The notes: generated from the sequence alone by a model not told the origin. 64,000 bases of DNA from Morella rubra (GCA_003952965.2 CM025852.1:27011815-27075814); one strand, 5' to 3'; positions 21,889 to 34,969 are shown, numbered from the stretch's first letter. Translations and numbers: made by a program.

Positions 21889-22329
21889 GGCACTTGTTCT
21901 GAGGGGATCCAGTTTCAGTAGATTATAATTTGGGGAGGGGGTAAAATGCTAAAATACAGAAAATCTTTCAAAAAGATACTTTTTGCCCAGGAAATTTTTT
22001 TTTGGCTGATTTTGGGAGGGGCTCGGAGGCTATGCACATTATGTAACCATATCTTTTTTTTTTTTCCTTAAATTCAACTAAGTACATTATGTAATTACAC
22101 TTAATCTTGTTATACACCTTTCTTCTGCATTATTATTTCTGTTCTTCTTAGAAAAACATATATGAAATGTAATAAAGATGGACCAAGCTACTTATAATGG
22201 ATGTAACCACTTATTCTACACTTATCGTTGGATTTTAAAAATTTATTAGTAGTAATTGCGCCACAAGCTCTTTATCTGTTATATATATATATTAGACACT
22301 TTGCATTTGCTCATATGATTTTTGAACCA

Positions 22330-23137
22330 TAATAAGTCTAACCGTAGTAGTTTAATCATATATGGCATGAGGGAAATTCAACTTTCTTTTTTACGCATAT
22401 GATCCTTTTTTGGCTCTTTCCATAAAACAAAACTATATTATGAAATTTTGTCATCGCATTGTAATCGCAGTGTAATATATTGGACTAAGCACCTTCTGTA
22501 ACTACACTTACTTAATCATTCTAACTGAAAAGGTCAGTACTTAGAATTATTCTTTGCTTAGTGAACTATTAATCTAGGATCTTTGTTTAGCTATAAAGCA
22601 CTATTTTTTTATAAAGCAGTTTTCAATGCAATATGTTTCAGTGAAGTATTTTAATTTCTGGTGTTTGATTGTTACATCAAATATATTTTTTGAAAGTATT
22701 TTTCAATGTTTTTGACGTATGTTATATTTTTCATAATTTTATATGATTAATAAACTTAATTTTCAACATCAATTTGAAACAAAATAAATAAAGTTTTCAG
22801 AGAGTAAGAAAGGAGTTGGGTTCTTTTGAATGTTTTGGTTTTGGTTTCGAGTTAGAAACCCGAACACTAACCTGATTTTTTCGATTTCGTGTTTCAAAAC
22901 TCAACCTTGACCCCAAAAAAAGTCAAAACCGTCGAGATTGGATTCTTTTGAATGATTTCGTTTCGGGCTTGAGAAGCGAACACAAACCTGATTTTTTCTA
23001 AGTTTATGTTTCAATACTTGACCTCGAAAAAAGCTAAAATCGTCGAGATCGGGTTATTTTAAATGCTTTGGTTTCGGGTTAGAGTCCAAATACGAACTTG
23101 ATTTTTCTTAGGTTCATGTTTCAAAACCCGACCCTGA
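22330..23137. repeat. Module R' and tandem ~110-bp units, right arm
   Basis: Reverse complement of 12897-13700 with small differences (for example a 2-bp indel near 22579 against 13442). It is non-coding. Confidence 0.8.
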
Positions 23138-23708
23138 CCATATGTAACCTGACTAGTTTGGGTTGAACCAGGTCGATTTCAAGTCAAGAGGTGGGTTGAT
23201 TGGTTTTTAGCCACCCCTAAGACTGGGAGAGACAAGTCTAAAAAGAAGATTCACTAGTTTCAAAAAGTAAACCACTTTAGAAAGTAGAATTATCTTTTCG
23301 GTTGATCGAATTGAGTTTCAGTTGACTGTATTTTACAAGGCTCCCCAAACAGTTGAAAGTATGAAAAATACTTTCCAAAAATTAAAATACTGCAAAAAAA
23401 AAAAATGGAGCCTTAGTTGATTGCACTACTAGCTATCTTGAGATATATATTCCAAATTACACAACAACGTAACGTAACTAGTCTTCATTCATAAAACTCA
23501 TTAAATCTAATTTATATTGTCTATGCACCTTCAAAAGGCAAATTAAATTTCAAGAGAGCCATCAATTTAGGGTTGTTCAGCCCACCAGCAGCGGTGTATT
23601 AATGTAGGCTTGAAAGAATTGTAATCAAAATGCAAGCCCTTTGTATATAAAGAAAGAAAAGGACAAATAATAAAGGTGCACATTAAATTGCAATTTTAAC
23701 TAAAAATT

Positions 23709-23985
23709 AAAAGGCTCCGTAGTGGGCTTCTCTCATCCCTTGTGGATCTTTTTCGACCTTTTGTCGAGAGTTTACTATGTCCAGAAGTTGTGGTGCTTTA
23801 ACTACTGGCTTGTCTAGGTCTAGGCAGCTTTGTTTACTGTGTTCTGACCACCGCTCTCATTGTCTAGCATAGAGCATATAGTGGTTTTCTCTGATCCTTT
23901 TTGAGATCTCGCCTGTTTATTTTCAACTTGGTATGTATGCTTTGATTTCATTAATGAAACTTGATTTAGGGAAAAAAAAAACTAA
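23709..23985 (+). mobile_element. LINE 3'-end fragment, right-arm twin
   Basis: Mirror of 12012-12295. It ends ttcattaatgaaacttgatt followed by a shorter A run that differs from the left arm. Confidence 0.75.
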
Positions 23986-24034
23986 AAATTAAAAATCTCA
24001 GCGACCGGCCTTCACGAGAGATCTCAAATTAATT

Positions 24035-24610
24035 AGGATGCCTTCAGCAATCCCAAGTCAAAAGATCTCAAGGGATCGAACTCCTTTTGTTTTTCCTTTT
24101 CTATTTCTATATATGGGGATTGAGGAATGGGCGGAGTACTGCTTGTGACATATAAGTTGGGAGTAGTTTTAAGAGATATCAGCATGAGTTTTCGATGACA
24201 GACAGGCCAGAAATTGATAAACAATGAATGGGGGTATCGTGGACGATTTCTGAACGCTCCCGCACCCACCGGCATGACGAAGATTACGGCTGAGTTTCCA
24301 GCTACGCACCCGAGAGCATGTTGGCTGGTTATGCATAGGATCAACGTCGGACGTACGTTTCAGCCCCCTGTCTATTCTTGGGACTTGGGTATGTCATGAC
24401 GATTTGAGAAAGTGAAGAAATTGGATCTGCGTGCGTGATATCATGTGCTGCATGCAGTTGACTAAAACAATATTCTGTAACCTGCTAAATGAAGTTGAAT
24501 GCCTATGAATGCCTATCAATCCAACCCAAACGCGCGCTATACTGAATTGACGGAATGAAAAAAATTAATAAATTAATTGATCCTTCCATAAGCTGTCAAA
24601 CGAACTTGAA
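24035..24610. repeat. Module P3' with uninterrupted copia target-like edge
   Basis: Reverse complement of 11395-11965. The sequence running on from it (aatgcctagcaatccaacat, then tatatagcactctctcc) is the paralogue of the copia insertion site at 30374/35494. Confidence 0.85.
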
Positions 24611-24729
24611 TGCCTAGCAATCCAACATATACTATATATAGCACTCTCTCCTCTCTCTCTTTCCCAAAAAAAAAAAAAAAAAAAAAGTTCTGATGGAGCC
24701 AAAAAATCCAGCCCAGTCAATGAACAATG

Positions 24730-25641
24730 GATATATATTCAAAGAAACCATCAATATTAATTAATATTTCTTTGATGGTTTCTTTGAATATATAGTTTTA
24801 GGGTAACAGTTTTATTAATTAATTAGTTGACTATATATTCAAAGAAACCATCAATATTAATTAATAGACGTTTTAAAATTATCCTTCAATATGAGAGATA
24901 GTCAATCTAAAATTGATTTTGTTTCCTTTGAATTTGAATTTGAATTCCCCAATTCTCTCTTTAATTTAGAAATTGTTAATTTTTAGGAACTTTAGTCTTT
25001 GGGTGATAAATGACAAGGAGAGAATTTTTAGAAATTGAATTCCTCAACTCTATCTATCTCTTTCTCTCCCACTACCCTTCTCGGCTCTCTCTCACTCTCC
25101 CTCTCTTTGAATGCAAAATAAAATTTAAATGTAAATTAAGAATTGTTGGGTAATAGAGAGAGAATTTTTAGGTGATATTTTATTTCCATTTAAATTTAAA
25201 TTTGAATTCCTTAATTCTCCCTTTAAATTTGGAAACTATTAATTTGTTAGGAACTTTTCTCTCTCCCACTACCCATCTCGGCTCTCTCACTCTCACTCTC
25301 ACTCTCTTTAAATGCAAATTAAGAATTGTTGGGTAATAGAATAGAATTTTTAGGTGAGATTTTTATTTCCATTTGAATTTGAATTTTCTAATTCTCTCTT
25401 TAAATTTGGAAATTATTAATTTGGTAGAATTAACTTTAGTCTTTGGTGATAAATGATAAGGAGATAATTTTTAGAAATTGAATTCCTCAACTCTATCTCC
25501 CTCTCTCTCCCACTACCCCTCTCGGCTCCTTCTCCCTCTCTTTCACCTCTTTGTCTCCCTCTCCCTCTCCCTCCTTTCACCTCTTCGTCTCCTTCTCCCT
25601 CTCTTTCAAGTTTCACCTCTCTCTCTCTCTCCCTCTCTCTC

Positions 25642-25675
<34 letters not shown>

Positions 25676-25725
25676 TCTTTTCTCTATCTCCTTCTCCCCG
25701 CACCTCTCTCTCTTTTCTCTAGTTT
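24730..25725. repeat. Foldback, tandem AT units and CT tract, right arm
   Basis: Mirror of 10318-11290. The CT tract (25480-25725) differs in repeat number from the left GA tract. Confidence 0.85.
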
Positions 25726-25949
25726 CAAGTTTGTAAAAAAATTTAAAAAATATATTTATTATTTATATTATTAAATCCGGTCCAGTCCGGTCCAGACCGT
25801 TTCCTAAAAGGCCTGGACCGTTCCAGACCAAATATAACTGATTTTCTAAATCCGAGACCGGATTGGATTTGTACCATTGAGACCACAAATCCAATCAGGT
25901 TTTGTGGTCCGATCCGGTCTACGGTGCGGTTTTGTTCAATCCTACCTTG

Positions 25950-26465
25950 TAGGGTCAGACTCCAAAGTTCAAGTCAGTTTATATGGAAAATGAAATCAAG
26001 AGTTTATATGTAGAGAATAAATTTTTTCATAGATCTAGAGGGGTTCTCCTCACGTGTGAAGCCGAGAGTTTTTCTTTTAGGGATGACCCCTCTCTTTTTC
26101 TCAGTAGCGGTGGAAAGAAAAAGAAAAATCTCTCGCCCCCCTCCTTTTACCTCTTTTTGGTTATCCTTGCTGGGCCTTATTTGGGTATATTGAACTTTTA
26201 CCAGTCAGGTGGGCTGAAAATTCCATACCCTATCAAGTTTGAATGCTCGCAAGACTAATCCCATAGGGCATAAGAACAGATCAAGGGAATCCTACAAAAG
26301 AAAGGAGGGGCCAACAGATAAAGTTGGCACCCAAGGGATCCAACAAAAAGGCAAGGAGTCATTAATGCTGCAGCGACCAATATCAATGTTGGAAATTACC
26401 CTCGCCAAGTTTTGCCAATTAAGTTCGTTCATATTGTAGACAACTAACAAATGTATGTACAACTA
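25950..26465. repeat. Module Q', right arm
   Basis: Reverse complement of 9546-10080. The open frames 25983-26258 and 26239-26439 mirror 9773-10048 and 9592-9792. They have no family features. Confidence 0.75.
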
Positions 26466-26485
26466 GGAAGACAAAAAAAAAACAG

Positions 26486-26790
26486 CTAACGGGGGTTTTC
26501 AGCCCCTGCCCATACTGAATTGGGTATGTGACGATTTGAACAAAGTGAAGAAATTGGACGTCCTACGTGCGTGATACGTGCATGAAGTTGAGTACTTAAC
26601 ATTCTGTAAGCTGCGAAATGAAGTTGAATGCCTAGCAATACAACCCATAAGCGCCCTGAGCCCATGCTGTCCGCTATTATATATCTCCATGCATCCCACC
26701 TACATTTGGTTATTAAATTAACGTAATCTGGAGAGTTGTCATGATGCCATATGCACCAAGTTGACAACATTGCGGAAGGTGCCAAACGAG
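26486..26790. repeat. Module P2', right arm
   Basis: Reverse complement of 9230-9545. Confidence 0.75.
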
Positions 26791-27039
26791 CATGATTCGT
26801 TCCCTAAAATTCAGCAAAAAAAATTTGCTTCCTTGGGCCAAAAAAAATGTTTTTTTTTTTTTTAAAGATTTTTAGTATTTTTTACATTTTGACCCCCGAA
26901 AATGTATTTTTATGAAACTGAGCTCCCTAAAATACAATCCTAGCATGTGACTATAGCCCTATATATTGTCGGAGACAAAACTTTTCTTTAGCAAATAACA
27001 TTGACCCTTTTACAAATTTTCATTTTTTTTCGTTGCCAA

Positions 27040-27300
27040 AATAACTTTCATACCCTGCTAGCTTCACCACAGGCATGTGTAGATAGTAAATGCAGGTGCA
27101 TGCATTTCTGGCACATGCTGCATATTCTTTAATGTCAAGGTGCATCCAACATTTGTTTTAAGACAAATATCACCAATTTTCACTATGTCGGTGTGAGTCT
27201 CAATGTCCATCCACTTTGCCAAAGTCACCCACTTTGTATAAAGTAAAGAGCTCTTTTTTAGAGTGACATGGTAGGAAGTCGCTGAGTCTATCACCACTCA
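27040..27300 (-). pseudogene. Second-family copia protease fragment, right-arm twin
   Basis: Mirror of 8728-8990. It reads VIDSATSYHVTLKK and GDICLKTNVGCTLTL on the minus strand. After MQHV the two arms differ by a small indel (QHVYQK on the left, QHVPEM on the right). Confidence 0.7.
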
Positions 27301-28587
27301 ACATATGAAGGTCTAGTATTATTTAATTAGGACGTGTCCCGGCTAGCCACGTAGGAGCTTGTTGTCTAAATGCAGACGTTAGTTGACAGAAAAGGGTTGT
27401 ATTGGTACATTAATATTCCACAGAGATTACTTGATTGATGAAAAATACCCTAGGGACTAGTTTCAGATTTCGAAATACCACAAAGACCAAGGGAATAATT
27501 AAGCGCTATATTAAGCCTTATATAATATTATAACCTATATTTTAATCAAACATAGGCATATTTTGGATTTCTCAACGGTCGATCGTGAGATATTTAACTA
27601 AAGACGAACACAAACACGTATATTTTCATAAAACATGAGTACTAGTCTTTCCATCTTTTAATTAGTGGATTTTAAACTGTCCATTTTCTCATTACCGCTT
27701 CAAATCTATCATATTTATAGTGCCTCATATTTTTGAGATTAGTGTCGCGTTAAAATAATTGAGTGAAATTTATAAATAACGATAAAAATGTTAAAATAAT
27801 TCCGTAAAATGTAATAAATAATAACAATAATGTCATTTGCTACAGAAACAGCATGTAAATTTTATTCATTAATTCTTCATAATAAAACACCTGCATTGTA
27901 CTCGCTATAATTGACAAGTACTCGTGGTAATTGATTGGATATATAGAATAGTGTATTTTATTCTATGTTAATGTTATTAGCAAATGAATCTTCAGTTCAA
28001 TGATATTTATTTCCTTCGAAAAAGCGTAGAACCAAGAGGCTTAATTAGATTTTCTCTCCTAAAATTATGTAGAATAGCAAAAAAAAAAAAAAGTATTGCC
28101 AATTTTATTCTATCGAATCTTCGATCTGCAGTACTACTTCGACACGTTGATCATGTTCATGAGGGATTAATTTGGCGAGCAAGACCAAACCTACGATTCA
28201 ATGAGTACATTGAAAAATTACAAACTACGTACTTGAGATATTATGATAAAGCATGCAAGAAAATAATGGAACATGATCACCATGATCTTCTCGACCTTAA
28301 TTATTTAGATGATCATAACAACTTGTAGTAAATCTACAAGCCCAAAGGGTGTCGAACTTGCATGTAGATTTCCTTAAGTAATGCAAGTCCAACAGAAGAA
28401 AAAAGAAAAACAGAACAACTTGCTAATCTCTGATGATGACTCATCAAAGATTTTATTTCAGAAACAGTAAGATTAAAGTTTTATTTAAAAGCATTAGGTA
28501 GCTGCTTATCCTTATTGACTGCAACGTAGACAGAAGATCGCTCGCATATAACGGACGAGCTAGGCTGCAGGGGGCATATGGTGAGTG

Positions 28588-29016
28588 TCAAGCCGCAACA
28601 ACAAACCCTCCCACAAGAAAATTAGCAATTGCTCCCAACGTATTCTGAACTATGTTGAGAAGGGTGAGACTCGCATTGAGGTTTCCGGTGGGTGGAAAAA
28701 CGTTACAATTGACGTTAGTGAGGTTGACCGACGCAACGCATACAGATGTATCAAAGATAACACCGTCCGCAAGCTGATGAGCAAAAGCGAAAAATCCCGT
28801 GGTATTAGTGAGAACTGGCCGAGGTTAGTGCTGCCGCCATTGCACACCAACATTTGGCAAGCCCTGGCTGTTGTTGCCCGTTCCCCCGACGGTGCAAACT
28901 AGGCGGCCAGCAGCATTTAGTCCGGCTATTTGAACACCATTAAGGATGGCGCCATGGGCCAGTGAGGCTGCCGAGATAAGAAGAGCTAAGAGGAGCAGGG
29001 AATTAGGATAAGCCAT
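28588..29016 (-). pseudogene. Phylloplanin-like copy A', right arm, frameshifted
   Basis: Mirror of 7012-7441. It starts at 29016 with the same signal peptide and the same 8-bp loss. It has one extra lesion: a single C missing near 28816 (gaactggcc against gaacctggcc in left-arm reverse complement), which breaks the frame between GGSTNLGQ and LTNTTGFF. This arm-specific change is either a post-duplication mutation or a sequencing error. Confidence 0.8.
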
Positions 29017-29106
29017 GTTATAGTTACTTGAGTTTGTATATACTATATATGCACTATGCAGAGGCTAGAGCTCGGTTGGGTGCTCAAATCTTGTGGAGAA
29101 TCCCCT

Positions 29107-29113
29107 ATTTATA
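29107..29113 (-). promoter_or_regulatory. TATA box of pseudogene A'
   Basis: Mirror of 6915-6921 (atttata on the + strand). Confidence 0.7.
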
Positions 29114-29699
29114 GGCTCTTGTTCTGACACTTCATGATGAGCTGAAACAAGAGTACTCATTGTTTCATTCACTTGGTTTTATCATTTTTTAATTCCTAAA
29201 AGGAAACTGTTGCTTGTGTTAATGATGAATTAACAAATATGAAGCAAGACCTACAACCTCACATCCTATGAGTAATTGAAGAGAGTGATCTCCAGTCATC
29301 AATATTTGCATAAAGAAAAGAAAGAATAAGAATTGTTAAATAACACATAAATCAAGGGCTAGAGACCAAGCTAGGATTGAAACTCTGAGGGGACCAATTT
29401 GGTAGAGTAGAATTTGGGGAGGGGGTAAAATGCAAAAACACAAGAAAATCTTTCGAAAAGATACTTTTTGCCCAGGAAATTTTTTTTTGGCTCATTTTGG
29501 GAGGGGCTCGGGGGGCTGTATATGCACATTATGTAACCATAATATCCTCTTTTTCTTTTTGTTCTTTCCTTAAATTCCATTAAGAACATCATGCGATTAC
29601 ACTTGGGCTCCATTGGTTTTAAGGTGAAGTACTTTTTAAAAAAGTAGTTTCAAATTCATTATGTTTTTTTGAATGTTTTTACTCATGTTGCATTTTCTA

Positions 29700-30378
29700 T
29701 TGGGATTGGAGTTCAGAACGCTCATGTGACATTTAAGTTGGGAGTAGTTTTAAGAGATAACAGCATCACGAGTTTTCGATGAAAGACAGGCCAGAAATTG
29801 ATAAACAACGAAGCGCACGGGTCTCGTGGATGATTTCTGAACGCTCCCGCACCCACCTGCATGGCGAAGGTTACGGCTGATCGGTTTCTAGCTACGCACC
29901 CGAGAGCTTGTTGGCTGCTTAATTATGCATAGGATCAATAGTGGGTTTCAGCCCCCGTCTATTCTTGGGCATGTGACGATTTGAGAAAGTGAAGAAATTG
30001 GACCCTACGTGCGTGATATGTGCATGATCTCATCCAAAGCAATATTCTGTAAGGTGCTAAATGAAATTGAATGCCTATCAATCCAATTCTGTCCTCTATC
30101 TCATGATCCATCCCACCCACTGTTGGTTGTTAAATGTAATCTGGATATTTGCTACTTGCATGCCAAGTTGTTGCCATTTGCTCAAGTTGACAAAGTAAAT
30201 TGCATAAGGTGCCAACGAACATGATCGATACCTACCAACCCCAAGCCCAGTACTCCCACCTCCACTCCCCCTTCTATCCCAATCTATATTTGGCAAAGTT
30301 GACTGAATGAAAAATGAATAAATTGTTTGAGCCTTCCATATAGAGCTGTCAAACGAACTTGAATGCCCGGCAATATTC
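29700..30378. repeat. Module P1', right arm
   Basis: Reverse complement of 5650-6330. It ends at 30374-30378 with tattc, the target duplication of the adjoining copia element. Confidence 0.85.
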
Positions 30379-30893
30379 CGTTGAAAGTTAAACTTGATTT
30401 GGGCCAAGATGTTCTCCAAACATAGTTTTGGCCCAATGGAGCATGAAGCTTTTCTAGAGAGTTTCACAAATCTCTAGAAGAAATAAAGAGAAATCATTTT
30501 CTAGAAAGTTCTATAGTGCTCTAGATAAAGGAAGAGCAAACACTAGAGAGTTCTATAAATCTCTAGAGTATGAGAGATCAATCACTTTCTAAAAAGTTCT
30601 AAGCAAATATCTTAGAGATGAGTAGAAATGCCTTGTCTAGAAAGTGCTACAAAAATATCTTGAAAGTGTCATAGAAATATCTAGACATTTTAGATGAAAT
30701 GTGTTGCTAAGATTGAATTTATAAGCCTATATAAAGGGACGTAGTCCCACCATTTTATAAAAGACAAGGCAATACAAGCCAAGTTTGAGAAATTAAAGTG
30801 TGTTTTTCCATATCTCTCCTCATTACCTCTTCCACAAAATTTGCTCTACCTTAAATCCTTACTCCCTTTGCGTTGTAAACTCCTTTTCCAACA
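30379..30893 (+). repeat. 5' LTR, right copia element
   Basis: 515 bp, starting cgttgaaag and ending ccaaca. It has a TATA-like ctatataaag near 30728. It is the same length as the 3' LTR, and the two differ by scattered substitutions and small indels. Confidence 0.95.
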
Positions 30894-30896
30894 AAC

Positions 30897-30908
30897 TAGT
30901 ATCAGAGC
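30897..30908 (+). other. Primer binding site
   Basis: tagtatcagagc, one mismatch from the initiator tRNA-Met complement, 3 bp after the LTR. Confidence 0.88.
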
Positions 30909-30926
30909 CTAGATTGTAGTGAGAAG

Positions 30927-31835
30927 ATGGCAAGTGGAATGATTCCCTTCCAAGTCCCTCAATTCACTAAAGACAACTATGACAATTGGAGCATTAGAAT
31001 GAAGGCGTTGCTCGGCTCACAGGACGTTTGGTAGATCGTAGAGAAAGGCTACAAGGAGCCACAAGATGAGGCCACCGTATCCCAAGCTCAAAGGGATAGT
31101 CTGAAAGACGTGAGAAAGAAAGACAAGAAGGCTCACTCTCATCTATCAAGCCTTGGATGAGAGTATGTTCGAGAAGGTGGCAAGTGCAACAAGCAGCAAG
31201 GAAGCGTGGGAGATCTTGCAAAACTCTCACAAAGGAGTTGAAAAGGTGAAGAAAGTTCGACTCCAAACTCTTTGTGGGGAGTTCGAATCTTTACATATGA
31301 AAGAATCAAAATAAATTTCTGATTACTTTTCTCGAGTATTGGCTCTGGTGAATCAACTAAGGCGGGATGGTGAAAATTTGAATGATACTCGAGTAGTTGA
31401 GAAGATATTGCGATCTTTAGATTCAAAATTTGATTATATTGTGGTAGCTATTGAAGAATCTAAAGAGCTAGATACTATGACTGTTGATCAACTCATGGGT
31501 TCACTACAAGCCCATGAAGAAAGATTAAAGAAAAATGTAAACGAAGAGCATTTAGATCAAGCTCATCAAATGAAACTCACCTTGAATGAGAAAGAAAGAA
31601 GCTTTGGCAGTGAAAGAAGCCAAAGAGGAAGAGGACGTGGTCAAAAACGTGGAAGAGGTGCATTCAAGAAGGAAGAAAATAACCAAAGTTCGTATTCTCC
31701 AAGAGGTCAGGGAAAAAGAAACAATTCAAGATAAAATGGAAGACAAAGGTACGATAAATCTCAAGTTAAATGTTTTAATTGTCAAAAGCTTGGCCATTAT
31801 GCTTATGAGTGTAAGAGTAATATTAACAATATGGA
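30927..31835 (+). pseudogene. Copia gag pseudogene, right arm
   Basis: It starts MASGMIPFQVPQFTKDNYDN, then [15 protein letters not shown], and hits a TAG at 31032. The homologous frame continues with frameshifts (one near 31130) through 31339-31734, which holds a basic RGRGRG-rich segment, to the CCHC zinc knuckle [14 protein letters not shown] at about 31770-31815. The left arm shares the stop. Gag would form the virus-like particle; this copy cannot. Confidence 0.88.
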
Positions 31836-32940
31836 GGAGAGATCTAATTTTGCCAGTAGAGAAAATGAGGAGGACCCAACTTTATTGTTGGCATATAATA
31901 GAGTAGAAAGTGGAGACAAGAACATATGGTACTTGGATACTGGAACGAGCAATCATATGTGCGGGAAGCGAGATATGTTTGTAGAGTTAGATGAGTCGGT
32001 GAAAGGAAATATTACTTTTGGAGATGAATCCAAAGTTCTCGTGAAAAGAAAAGGTAAAATCTTGATCCGCTCTAAGAATGGAAATCATAAATTTATTTCG
32101 AATGTTTATTATGTGCCCAATATGAAGAACAATATTTTGAGTTTGGGACAACTCTTAGAGAAAGGTTATGATATTCATTTAAAGGATCATAATCTTTCGA
32201 TAAGAGACCAAATGAACAATTTGATTGTCAAAGTGCCAATGACAAGCAACATAATGTTTTCATTAAACATTCATAATGATGTTGCTAAATGCATAAAGGC
32301 ATGTTTTAAGGATTTATCCTGGCTTTGGCACTTGAGATTTAGGCATCTTAATTTTAGTGGCTTGAAATTGTTGAGCAAGAAGAAAATGGTGAAAGGATTG
32401 CCCAAAATCAACCATACGGATCAATTATGTGAAGGATGCTTACTTGGAAAGCATTCTCGAAAAAGTTTTCCAAAGGGAGCAACCACAAGAGCTAAAAAGC
32501 CGCTGCAGCTTATTCATACTGATGTATGTGGGCCAATCAACCCAAGTTCTTTTGGTACGAACAATTATTTTGTTCTTTTCATTGATGACTTTAGTAGAAA
32601 GACTTGGGTTTATTTTCTGAAACAAAAATCAGAGGTGTTTGGGGCTTTTATGAAATTTAAGGTCCTTGTTGAAAAAGAAAGTGGCTACAACATAAAAGCC
32701 ATGAGATCTGATAGAGGTGGAGAATTTACCTCGAAAGAATTTGAAAAATATTGTGAAAAAATGGAATCCGTCGTCCTTTGATAGTACCGTACTCACCGCA
32801 ACAAAATGGTGTTGCTGAAAGAAAGAACAGATCCATTCTTCATATGGCTTGCAGCATGTTGAAAAACAAAATATGCCCAAAGAATTTTGGGCTAAGCTGT
32901 TGATTGTGCAATATATTTAGCTAATTGGTGTCCTACTAGA
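31831..32940 (+). pseudogene. Copia protease-integrase pseudogene, right arm
   Basis: A 316-residue open frame (31831-32781). The protease motif [13 protein letters not shown] lies near residues 34-46, followed by GAG-pre-integrase zinc ligands (HLRFRH and CEGC) and the integrase core with HTDVCGP and RSDRGGEF (two catalytic Asp). After 32781 a frameshift separates the third catalytic region (QQNGVAERKN near 32800), and the rest is broken by stops. Confidence 0.9.
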
Positions 32941-33339
32941 ATTGTGTGGAACAAGACACTGCAAGAAGCATAGAGTGGGAAAAAGCCAAATATCTCCAAT
33001 TTACGAGTGTTTGGGAGCATTGCATATACTCATGTCCCAGATCAAAAGAGATCTAAGCTGGATGATAGAAGTGAAAATCATGTCTTCATCGGGTATGATC
33101 ATTGCTCTAAAGGTTACAAGTTGTATAATCCTAGCAAGGGGAAGATCATCTAAAGTAGAGATGTCGAGTTTGATGAGGAAGGAGCATGGAATTGGGGCCT
33201 CCAAGCGGAAGAATATGATTTCTTCCCTTTATTCAAAGAAGAAGTATAAGAGCATGGAGAGCAGCAAGAGCCCACTGGTCCGCCTTCATCTCCTGCATCA
33301 TCTTCTCAAGGAGATTCTTCGCCATCATCCTCTCTCGAA

Positions 33340-34950
33340 AAAAGCTCAAGAGAAAGGACACCAAAAGTGAGGAGTTTGCAAGAAATCTACGAGGTGACAA
33401 AAAATCAAAATGACCTCACTCTTTTTTATCTTTTTGCTGGTTGTGAACCAATAGGCTTTGAGGAGGCAGTTCGAAGTAAAAGATGGAGAGAAGCCATGAA
33501 TGAAGAAATCAAAGCCATTAAGAAGAATGATACATGGGAGCTTACAACACTTCCTAAAGGGAAAAGAGCAATCGGAGTCAAATGGGTGTACAAGGCAAAG
33601 AAGAATGCCAAAGGAGAAGTTGAAAGATACAAAGCTCGATTGGTCGCCAAAAGCTATAATCAACGCCCAAGCATTGACTACGAAGAGATATTTGCTCCTG
33701 TTGCCCATTTAGAAACTATAAAATTGATTATTTCTTTGGCTGCTCAAAATAAATGGCAGATTTATCAAATGGACATAAAATCTCCTTTCTTAAATGGCCA
33801 CTTTGAAGAAGAAGTCTATGTGCAGCAGCCATTGGGCTACATAGTGAAAGGACATGAAGATAAAGTCCTGAGATTGAAAAAGGCTTTATATGGCCTTAAA
33901 AAAGCTCCAAGGACATGGAATCATCGAATCGTTAAATATTTCTTAAAAAATAAGTTCACAAAGTGCCCCTAAGAATATGCCCTTTATATGAAGGTGAATG
34001 AAGAAAGAGATGTATTATTGGCTTGCTTGTACGTAGATGATTTGATATTTACAGGTAATAGCTCGAGCATGATCAATGAATTTAAGAAGGCAATGGCTTG
34101 AGAATTTGAAATGACAGACATTGGGCTCATGGCGTACTATGTTGGGATAGAAGTGAAGCAAGGAGAAGATGACATCTTCATATCTCAAGAAGGATATGTA
34201 AAAGAAGTTCTGAAGAAATTTAATATGAGTGACTGCAAGCCAGTGTGTACTACAGTTGAATGCGAAGTCAAGCTATCGAAGCATGAAGATGGTGAAAAGG
34301 TGGATCCAACTCTTTTGAAAAGTCTTGTTGGGAGCTTATGATACTTGACATGTACAAGACCGGATATTCTCTTTGGAGTTGGACTTATCAATCGTTATAT
34401 GAAGGCACCAACCACGACTCACATGAAGACTGCTAAAAGAATCCTCTGCTACATAAAAGGTACACTTGACTATGGCTTATTTTATTCACCCTCTAATGAG
34501 TTCAAACTTGTGGGATACAATGATAGTGATTAGGGTGGAGACACAGATGATAGAAAGAGCACCACTGGATTTGTGTTCTACATGAGTGGAACTGCATTCA
34601 CTTGAAGCTCAAAGAAGCAGCCAATAGTGACCCTCTCTACTTGTGAGGCAGAGTATGTTGCAGCCACAACATGTGTTTGTCATACGCTATGATTAAGAAA
34701 CTTGTTGAAGACACTTGGAGTTCCACAAGAGGAACCAACATATATCTATGTTGACAACAAGTCAGCACTTGCTCTATCAAAGAATCCAGTATTTCACGAC
34801 AAAAGCAAGCACATTGATACAAGGTATCATTTTATCAGAGAATGCATTGGAAAGAAGAAGGTGCAATTGAAGTATACTAACTCTCAAGACCAATTGCTGA
34901 CATTTTCACAAAGCCACTCAAGCATGACGTGTTCTACAATCTAAGAACTG
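33340..34950 (+). pseudogene. Copia RT-RNase H pseudogene, right arm
   Basis: A 201-residue frame (33367-33972) carries the N-terminal copia RT motifs (WREAMNEEIKAI, GVKWVYKAKKN, QMDIKSPFLNG, KALYGLKKAPRTW). The YVDD active site follows at about 34033. RNase H pieces follow: TTGFVFYMSG, TCEAEYVAA and VDNKSALALSKNP. The parts are separated by stops at 33970, 34099, 34339, 34531 and 34603. It is not functional. Confidence 0.9.
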
Positions 34951-34969
34951 GAGTAGCAAAATCAAGTTT

